Source: an uncultured Lachnospiraceae bacterium (GTDB lineage: Bacteria > Bacillota > Clostridia > Lachnospirales > Lachnospiraceae). From it: 11,625 nucleotides of DNA. The notes beneath the pieces are model-generated. The model did not search any database, was not told where the DNA came from, and was given only the letters and a program-made list of their open reading frames with translations. The stretch lies in assembly GCA_948441955.1 (NCBI GenBank), contig CAOJQZ010000073.1:1-11625 (forward strand), read 5' to 3'. Positions 6,621 through 11,625 of this stretch are shown here, in pieces. Position numbers and translations under genes: made by a program. Position 1 is the first letter of the stretch. Each line of letters starts with the position of its first letter.

Positions 6621-8065
6621 TGGGAACTCTGTATAAAAGGCTTAAAATCTATGGATCCTCTGATTATTATGGTTTCCACATGCCGGGGCATAAAAGAAAT
6701 AAAAGATTTGAAGAGGATATTCCGGCCTGCGGGATTGACATCACAGAGATAGAAGGATTTGACGATCTTCATCATGCGAAGGGGTTACTTAAAGAGGCGC
6801 AGATAAGGGCGGCGGCTGTCTATGGAGCTGATGAGACGCATTTTCTTGTGAATGGAAGTACTGTGGGGATATTAAGCGGAATTCTTGGTGCGACGAATAA
6901 AGGTGACAGGATACTTGTGGCAAGGAATTGCCACAAGTCTGTTTATCACGCAATATACATGAATGAGTTGAAACCAGTATATCTGTATCCTGGCTTTGAC
7001 AGAGACTCACAGCTTAATTTGGAAGTATCTGTGCAGGAGGTAAGAGAAGCCCTTGAGGCTTATTCTGATATCCGCGCAGTTGTCATAGTGTCACCGACCT
7101 ATGACGGAGTTGTGTCTGATATATCAAAGGTGGCGGCGGCAGTACATGAAAAAGGACTGCCGCTTATTGTAGATGAAGCCCATGGGGCTCATTTTGGCTT
7201 TCATCCATATTTTCCGAAAAATGCAAATGCCTGCGGAGCGGATATCGTGATCCACAGCGTCCATAAAACCCTGCCGTCGCTGACTCAGACGGCGCTGCTT
7301 CATATTAACGGAGAGCTGGTAAACCGAAGAAGAATAAGAAGATATCTTCACATGCTGCAGTCGTCCAGTCCTTCTTATGTGCTGATGGCAGGCATTGATT
7401 CCTGCATACACTTGCTGGAAACAAAAAGAGAAGAGCTGTTTTCTCCCTATGTGGAGCTCTTAAGAACATCGAGAAATGCCCTTAAAGGCTTGAAACAAAT
7501 TAAGCTTGCAGAAGCAGAAAAATTTGATTACTCAAAAATCATTCTCTCAGTAAAGAATAGCGGTATAGATGGAAAAGAGTTATACAGGATGTTGTTTGAA
7601 CGTTATCATTTGCAGATGGAGATGATGGCGGGAACCTATGTGCTTGCCATGACTTCGCCGGGTGACAGCCCGGAGGGCTTTGGGCGGCTGGTGAAAGCGG
7701 TTTCGGAGCTTGACAGGGAGCTATGTGCGGAACAGGGAGCCGGAAAATCAGAAGGATGCCATGTGCTGCTTCCAGAGCCGATTAAGCTTACCGCTGCTTA
7801 CAGCAGCGCTGAAATAGATAAGATCATTATGAAGCGGGAAGCAGAGGGAGTCTGCAGCGGCAGAAAGAGATTCAGGGTGACACAAAAGGAAAGCGAGGGA
7901 TATGTGGCGCTTGAGTATGCCTATCTGTATCCTCCCGGAATTCCGCTGATTGTGCCGGGAGAGAAGATTACCAGGGAAGCGGCAGAGCTTCTTGAGAGAT
8001 ACAGGCAGGCGGGGTATCAGATAGAAGGCACAGAGGAGGAGGGAAAGATAGAGGTTTGGGGATAA
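6620..8065 (+). CDS. Orn/Lys/Arg decarboxylase-family PLP enzyme (YaaO-like)
   Basis: A 481-residue fold-type I PLP enzyme of the short Orn/Lys/Arg decarboxylase group, close in length to B. subtilis YaaO and SpeA. The N-terminus has the family motif FHMPGHKRN (19-27). Cofactor-site motifs are NGSTVGI (78-84), RNCHKS with His105, SPTYDGVVSD (158-167), DEAHGAHFG with Asp185 and His188, and HSVHKT with the PLP lysine Lys216. The small C-terminal domain ends with YLYPPGIPLIVPGE (431-444). Members release CO2 from arginine, lysine or ornithine to make polyamine precursors; the substrate cannot be settled from sequence. Its start overlaps the pgi stop by one base, and its stop overlaps the next ATG in the same TAATG form. 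Position before a nucleotide-kinase-like gene and holB matches the yaaO block. A strong hairpin lies within it at 6913-6938. Confidence 0.9.
   Translation: MGTLYKRLKIYGSSDYYGFHMPGHKRNKRFEEDIPACGIDITEIEGFDDLHHAKGLLKEAQIRAAAVYGADETHFLVNGSTVGILSGILGATNKGDRILVARNCHKSVYHAIYMNELKPVYLYPGFDRDSQLNLEVSVQEVREALEAYSDIRAVVIVSPTYDGVVSDISKVAAAVHEKGLPLIVDEAHGAHFGFHPYFPKNANACGADIVIHSVHKTLPSLTQTALLHINGELVNRRRIRRYLHMLQSSSPSYVLMAGIDSCIHLLETKREELFSPYVELLRTSRNALKGLKQIKLAEAEKFDYSKIILSVKNSGIDGKELYRMLFERYHLQMEMMAGTYVLAMTSPGDSPEGFGRLVKAVSELDRELCAEQGAGKSEGCHVLLPEPIKLTAAYSSAEIDKIIMKREAEGVCSGRKRFRVTQKESEGYVALEYAYLYPPGIPLIVPGEKITREAAELLERYRQAGYQIEGTEEEGKIEVWG
6913..6938 (+). repeat. Perfect 11-bp hairpin with GGAA loop inside the decarboxylase gene
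   Basis: ACTTGTGGCAA (6913-6923) pairs perfectly with TTGCCACAAGT (6928-6938) around the tetraloop GGAA, which fits the GNRA class. It covers the codons for the conserved cofactor-site segment LVARNCHKS. A U-rich but interrupted stretch (CTGTTTATC) follows, too weak for a normal terminator. The structure is certain from pairing; a role is not. Confidence 0.55.
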
Positions 8066-8652
8066 TGGGAAAAATATATTATATTATGGGTAAAAGCTCC
8101 TCCGGGAAAGATACTATGTTTAAAGAAGTTAAAAGGAGGCTTCCAGGGCTTCGGACAGTTACTTTATACACCACAAGACCGATGCGGGAAGGCGAAAGAA
8201 ACGGTGAGGAATACTTTTTTGTGCCGGAGGAAACATTAGATATATACAAATTGGAAGAAAAAGTTATTGAACTTCGCACTTATAATACTATTCATGGAGT
8301 ATGGAAATATGCTACAATAGATGATGGACAGGTGGCGCTTAAGGAAGCAGACTATCTGATGATGGGAACGCTGGAATCCTATACCCATATCCGCGCGTAT
8401 TACGGGACGGAAAATGTCATCCCGCTCTATCTTGAGGTGGAGGACGGAGAGAGACTCTTCCGTGCGTTGAAGCGCGAGCAGTTACAGCCATCTCCCCGGT
8501 ATGCAGAGCTTTGCAGAAGATTTCTTGCAGATTCGGAGGATTTTGCAGAGGAAAAGCTTAATAAAGCGGGAATTACCAGACGATATAATAACAGAGATAA
8601 GATACAATGTATAGAAGAAATTATAGGGGACATACGAGATGGGAAGCTTTAA
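8065..8652 (+). CDS. Guanylate kinase-like P-loop protein
   Basis: A 195-residue protein of the guanylate kinase fold, which normally transfers phosphate from ATP to GMP. The P-loop is GKSSSGKDT (9-17). The GMP-binding segment has TTRPMREGERNGEEYFF with Arg38, Arg41 and Tyr50, and VIE with Glu69, matching canonical residues. Two features differ from true Gmk: the usual YYG(T/S) is replaced around WKYAT (80-84), and the conserved DID segment near residue 100 reads MMGTLES, losing both acidic residues. A lid-like helix rich in Arg follows (133-152). The ATG at 8065 is chosen because it overlaps the decarboxylase stop as TAATG; an in-frame TTG at 8056 is less likely. It overlaps holB by 14 nt. 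It may be a GMP kinase or a relative with changed specificity; most genomes keep another gmk elsewhere. Confidence 0.82.
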   Translation: MGKIYYIMGKSSSGKDTMFKEVKRRLPGLRTVTLYTTRPMREGERNGEEYFFVPEETLDIYKLEEKVIELRTYNTIHGVWKYATIDDGQVALKEADYLMMGTLESYTHIRAYYGTENVIPLYLEVEDGERLFRALKREQLQPSPRYAELCRRFLADSEDFAEEKLNKAGITRRYNNRDKIQCIEEIIGDIRDGKL

Positions 8653-9628
8653 AGATGTAGTTGGACACAAAAACGTAATACGGTATATCCAATGTGCGGT
8701 AAAAGAGGATAAAGTATCCCACGCATATATTATTAACGGAGAGAGGGGTTCCGGTAAAAAGATGCTTGCAAAGCTTTTTGCCACTACTCTTTTGTGTGAA
8801 AAAGGAAATGAGGATCCTTGTAATACATGTCACTCCTGTATTCAGGCAGAGAGCGGCAATCATCCCGATATTATTAATGTAATCCATGAGAAGCCGAATT
8901 CTATCGGTGTAGACGATATCAGGGAGCAGGTCAACAATACAATTGAGATTAAGCCTTACCGGGGACCTTATAAAATATATATTATTCCGCAGGCGGATAT
9001 GATGACCGTACAGGCTCAGAATGCTTTACTGAAAACCATAGAGGAACCGCCGGAATATGCAGTAATTATGCTTCTTACGGAAAATGCGGACACATTGCTT
9101 GCAACAATTAATTCAAGATGCGTCATGCTTAAGCTTCGCAATATTAAGGATGTGCTTATCCGGAAGTATCTGATGGAAAGAAAAGGAGTTCCGGATTATA
9201 AAGCGGATATTTGCGCGGCATTTGCCCAGGGGAGCATGGGGAAAGCCATCATGCTGGCTGATTCCGAGCATTTTAATGAGATCAGGGAGGAAGCGCTCCA
9301 TCTGCTTCAGCATGTTCATGAGATGGAAATTGATGAAATCATCCAGGCAGTGAGCCGGGTGAGCGCATATAAATTGGAAATTACAGACTATCTTGATATT
9401 ATAATGATATGGTATCGCGACGTCTTGTTATATAAAGCAACTCTGGAAACAGAGAGGGTCGTACTTAAGGACCAGATAAATTACATGAAGGAACAGGCAA
9501 GAAGAAGCTCTTACGAAGGGATAGAATTGATTCTTAAGAGCCTGGAAAAAGCAAAGAGAAGGCTTAACGCCAATGTGAATTTTGAATTGGTGATGGAGCT
9601 TTTGTTCCTTACAATAAAGGAGAATTAA
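8639..9628 (+). CDS. holB: DNA polymerase III subunit delta'
   Basis: A 329-residue clamp-loader subunit of the AAA+ family. In the clamp-loader complex with DnaX and HolA it helps place the sliding clamp on DNA. Visible features are the N-terminal VVGHKNVIRYI, HAYIINGERGSGKK (28-41) as the P-loop region, a zinc module with Cys53, Cys61, Cys64 and Cys67, the family-typical QNALLKTIEEPP (127-138), and the SRC motif (159-161). The P-loop ends in GKK rather than GKT/S, and the Walker B region reads IIPQAD, so it probably does not hydrolyse ATP, as expected for delta'. The ATG lies inside the end of the kinase-like gene, in a different frame, which suggests coupling. The ricT gene begins 3 nt after its stop. 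Confidence 0.93.
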   Translation: MGSFKDVVGHKNVIRYIQCAVKEDKVSHAYIINGERGSGKKMLAKLFATTLLCEKGNEDPCNTCHSCIQAESGNHPDIINVIHEKPNSIGVDDIREQVNNTIEIKPYRGPYKIYIIPQADMMTVQAQNALLKTIEEPPEYAVIMLLTENADTLLATINSRCVMLKLRNIKDVLIRKYLMERKGVPDYKADICAAFAQGSMGKAIMLADSEHFNEIREEALHLLQHVHEMEIDEIIQAVSRVSAYKLEITDYLDIIMIWYRDVLLYKATLETERVVLKDQINYMKEQARRSSYEGIELILKSLEKAKRRLNANVNFELVMELLFLTIKEN

Positions 9629-9631
9629 TAT

Positions 9632-10543
9632 ATGGTAAAGGTAATAGGTGTAAGATTTCGTCCGGCAGGCAAGATTTATTTCTTTGCGCCGGGTAAGCTG
9701 AAAATTGGGACCGGGGATAAGGTTATTGTAGAGACGGCAAGAGGCGTAGAGTTTGGAGCAGTAGTTACAGGACCAAAGGAGGTGCCGGAGGAGCAGATCA
9801 CGCAGCCCCTTAAGCCGGTTATCCGGGTTGCGACTGCAGAGGATATAAAAAAAGAAGAAAAGAATCGTGAGAAGGAAAAAGAAGCATTTGGAATCTGCCT
9901 TGAAAAGATCCGCAAGCATGAGCTTGATATGAAGCTGATTGATGCGGAGTATACGTTTGACAATAATAAGGTGCTGTTTTATTTTACCGCCGACGGCCGT
10001 ATTGACTTTCGTGAGCTGGTGAAGGATCTTGCCAGCGTATTCAGAACCAGGATTGAGCTGAGACAGATCGGAGTACGGGATGAGACGAAGATTCGGGGGG
10101 GAATCGGAATATGCGGACGGCCACTTTGCTGCCATACGTATCTGTCAGAATTTGCACCGGTATCTATTAAGATGGCGAAGGAACAAAATCTGTCGCTGAA
10201 TCCGACGAAGATATCCGGTGTCTGCGGGCGTCTCATGTGCTGCCTTACCAACGAGGAGGAGACCTATGAGGAGCTTAACAGCCGTCTTCCGGGAAATGGG
10301 GATCATGTGACAACTCCCGAAGGATTACGGGGAGATGTACATTCTGTCAATGTGCTGCGGCAGCTTGTGAAGGTTATTGTAACACTAGATAATGACGAGA
10401 AGGAGATCCGGGAATATAAGGCGTCCGAGCTTCGCTTTAAGCCCAAAAGAAGGAAAAAGGACGTCAAACTGTCCAGGGAGGAAATGGCTGAGCTAAAGGC
10501 GTTGGAAGAAAGGAACGGGACGTCAAAATTAGATGATGAATAA
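9632..10543 (+). CDS. ricT: PSP1-domain regulatory protein RicT (YaaT)
   Basis: A 303-residue PSP1-domain protein, orthologous by sequence style and position to B. subtilis YaaT/RicT. There it works with RicA and RicF in an Fe-S-containing complex that affects sporulation, competence, biofilm formation and mRNA processing by RNase Y. The N-terminal part (1-65) is beta-rich. A charged helical linker follows (69-97), then the core with two cysteine motifs, GICGRPLCCHTYL (Cys161, 166, 167) and GVCGRLMCCL (Cys198, 203, 204), which fit Fe-S cluster binding. The C-terminal 35 residues are a basic/acidic tail rich in Lys, Arg and Glu. It starts after GGAG with a 6-7 nt spacer. It overlaps the following methyltransferase gene by 11 nt. 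RicA and RicF genes are not in this window. Confidence 0.92.
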   Translation: MVKVIGVRFRPAGKIYFFAPGKLKIGTGDKVIVETARGVEFGAVVTGPKEVPEEQITQPLKPVIRVATAEDIKKEEKNREKEKEAFGICLEKIRKHELDMKLIDAEYTFDNNKVLFYFTADGRIDFRELVKDLASVFRTRIELRQIGVRDETKIRGGIGICGRPLCCHTYLSEFAPVSIKMAKEQNLSLNPTKISGVCGRLMCCLTNEEETYEELNSRLPGNGDHVTTPEGLRGDVHSVNVLRQLVKVIVTLDNDEKEIREYKASELRFKPKRRKKDVKLSREEMAELKALEERNGTSKLDDE

Positions 10544-11285
10544 GGATGTGCAGCTTAAGGAGGGAGAGCGCCTGGATGATTTACAGATAAAGGGGTATCA
10601 TCTTATCCAGAATCCGGGACGGTTCTGTTTTGGAATGGACGCCGTGCTGCTATCTTCTTTTGCAAAGGTGAAAAAAGATGAGAAGGCGCTGGATCTCGGC
10701 ACAGGGACGGGGATTCTTCCTGTTTTGCTTGAAGCAAAAAACAGCGGGGTATCCTACACAGGTCTGGAGCTCCAGGAGGAAAGTGCGGATATGGCAAGAC
10801 GCAGTGTCCGTTACAATGGACTTGAGCATAAGATCGAGATTCGGACAGGAGATATCAGAAGGGCAGGGGAGATATTCGGAGCCGGCTCTTTTGAAGTCAT
10901 TACAGTAAATCCGCCGTATATGATTGGTAATCATGGGATAAAAAACGAAAATGAAGCGCTGTATATTGCCAGACATGAAGTGATGTGTACACTGGAGGAT
11001 ATTTTGCGGGAGAGCGAGAAGCTTTTAAAATGGAAGGGGCGGTTTTATATGGTGCATCGTCCGTTTCGCCTTCCGGAGATATTTATGAAGATGTGCGCTC
11101 ATAGAATTGAGCCGAAACGAATGAGACTTGTATATCCTTTTGAGGATAAAGAGCCTAATATGGTGCTGATTGAAGGCTTAAGGGGCGGAAACCCAAGACT
11201 TACGGTAGAGCCGCCGCTGGTGGTGTATCAGAAAGACGGAAGCTATACCAAAGAAGTGACGGGAAATGGATATGTTGACATATAA
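10533..11285 (+). CDS. TrmN6/YabB-type tRNA adenine-N6 methyltransferase
   Basis: A 250-residue class I SAM-dependent methyltransferase. Motif I is LDLGTGTGILP (53-63), the acidic end of strand 2 is GLELQEES (77-84), and the catalytic NPPY motif is at 126-129, as in adenine-N6 methyltransferases. The N-terminal LDDLQIKGYHLIQNPGRFCF and the position after ricT match B. subtilis YabB, a relative of E. coli TrmN6 (YfiC), which modifies A37 of tRNA1-Val. The tRNA target is therefore family knowledge, not shown here. Two adjacent ATGs (10533, 10536) are possible; both lie inside the end of ricT. Its stop codon is part of the terminator stem that closes the operon. Confidence 0.92.
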   Translation: MMNKDVQLKEGERLDDLQIKGYHLIQNPGRFCFGMDAVLLSSFAKVKKDEKALDLGTGTGILPVLLEAKNSGVSYTGLELQEESADMARRSVRYNGLEHKIEIRTGDIRRAGEIFGAGSFEVITVNPPYMIGNHGIKNENEALYIARHEVMCTLEDILRESEKLLKWKGRFYMVHRPFRLPEIFMKMCAHRIEPKRMRLVYPFEDKEPNMVLIEGLRGGNPRLTVEPPLVVYQKDGSYTKEVTGNGYVDI

Positions 11286-11321
11286 AAACTGGAGCAGGCT
11301 GTAATGGCTCCAGTTTTTATA
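11281..11321. terminator. Bidirectional intrinsic terminator between convergent genes
   Basis: A 15-bp perfect inverted repeat (11281-11295 with 11307-11321) has a GGAGC/GCTCC core flanked by AAAAA on one arm and TTTTT on the other, with an 11-nt loop. Each strand therefore gives a stem followed by a U-run, as expected for two-way termination between the operon and the convergent ComFB gene. The methyltransferase stop codon (11283-11285) lies in the left arm. Confidence 0.88.
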
Positions 11322-11343
11322 TTGTAAAACATAAAAGTCTGTA

Positions 11344-11625
11344 TTAATGTCTTGGATTATCTTTGACAATCATACATGCCTTTGTAGCTTCTACGGTAAC
11401 ATCGGAAATATATCTGTTTGTGTAGAAGCTTAAAAGCGGATCAACAGCGGCGGGCGTAGTTACGATATATTTGGGCAGCAGTCCGCTTAATGTCAGAGCA
11501 CAGGTGTCGGCGACGCAGCGCTCACAGGTGCACACATCAAACTGACGCATAAAGTAAATAATCTTATCATTTACAATAGCCTCCATGACATTTACACGGG
11601 CGAAGTCCGGTTCCAGCGCTATCTC
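11344..11625 (-). CDS. ComFB-family protein, truncated at the window edge
   Basis: The reading frame is open to the right edge, so the N-terminus is missing; 93 residues are visible. An internal Met at 11586 has no ribosome binding site before it, and the preceding residues (EPDFARVNV) fit this family, so the true start lies outside. The core has the pattern CTCERCVADTCAL followed by LLPKYIVT, typical of the late-competence ComFB family, where the cysteines bind zinc. ComFB lies in the comF operon of B. subtilis. Some homologues have been reported to bind cyclic dinucleotides, so a signalling role is possible. It is convergent with the operon and shares its terminator. Confidence 0.8.
   Translation of the reverse strand, partial: EIALEPDFARVNVMEAIVNDKIIYFMRQFDVCTCERCVADTCALTLSGLLPKYIVTTPAAVDPLLSFYTNRYISDVTVEATKACMIVKDNPRH

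Noticed and set aside
8584..8589. TATAAT upstream of holB as a possible internal promoter.
   Set aside because: No -35 at 16-18 nt and no extended -10 motif; A/T-rich chance match inside the kinase-like gene.
10095..10101. Run of seven G in ricT as a slippage or phase-variation site.
   Set aside because: The frame is intact, the run encodes a conserved glycine stretch, and ricT is not a surface-variable gene.

Overview
The window looks like chromosomal DNA from a low-to-mid-GC anaerobic Firmicute, most likely a Lachnospiraceae-type clostridium. The evidence is strong AGGAGG-type ribosome binding sites, a ricT/holB/yabB block like that of Bacillus, a TSCPD-family mini-protein typical of Clostridia, and codon usage biased to A/T third positions. 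No transposase, phage gene, CRISPR array, tRNA or rRNA was seen. Most of the window is ordinary core genome.

Left part, minus strand (1-3258): a small TSCPD-domain protein with its own extended -10 promoter, a hairpin leader and a nested downstream palindrome. Next is a large multi-membrane-span LTA-synthase/sulfatase-family protein. Its gene has a sharp composition break near position 2400 that coincides with a domain boundary. It is transcribed divergently from an MTA/SAH nucleosidase gene, and the two facing promoters flank a symmetric 7-bp inverted repeat.

Middle (3299-5237): the nucleosidase gene (mtnN), then an unrecognised three-span membrane protein with a proline-rich tail. A promoter for the next operon overlaps the end of that gene.

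Right part (5271-11321): a tight operon of six genes, with overlaps or a 3-nt gap. In order they are glucose-6-phosphate isomerase, a YaaO-type Orn/Lys/Arg decarboxylase, a guanylate-kinase-like P-loop protein, DNA polymerase III delta-prime (holB), the PSP1-domain protein RicT/YaaT, and a TrmN6/YabB-type methyltransferase. This is a reduced version of the B. subtilis yaaO-tmk-yaaQ-yaaR-holB-yaaT-yabA-yabB block. A guanylate-kinase-like protein stands where tmk would be, and yaaQ, yaaR and yabA are absent. A bidirectional terminator separates the operon from a convergent, edge-truncated ComFB-family gene.

No clear new biological system was found. The best leads are the mosaic LTA-synthase-like gene, the kinase-like protein with an altered GMP-binding region, a perfect 11-bp GNRA-capped hairpin inside the decarboxylase gene, and the symmetric inverted repeat between the divergent promoters.
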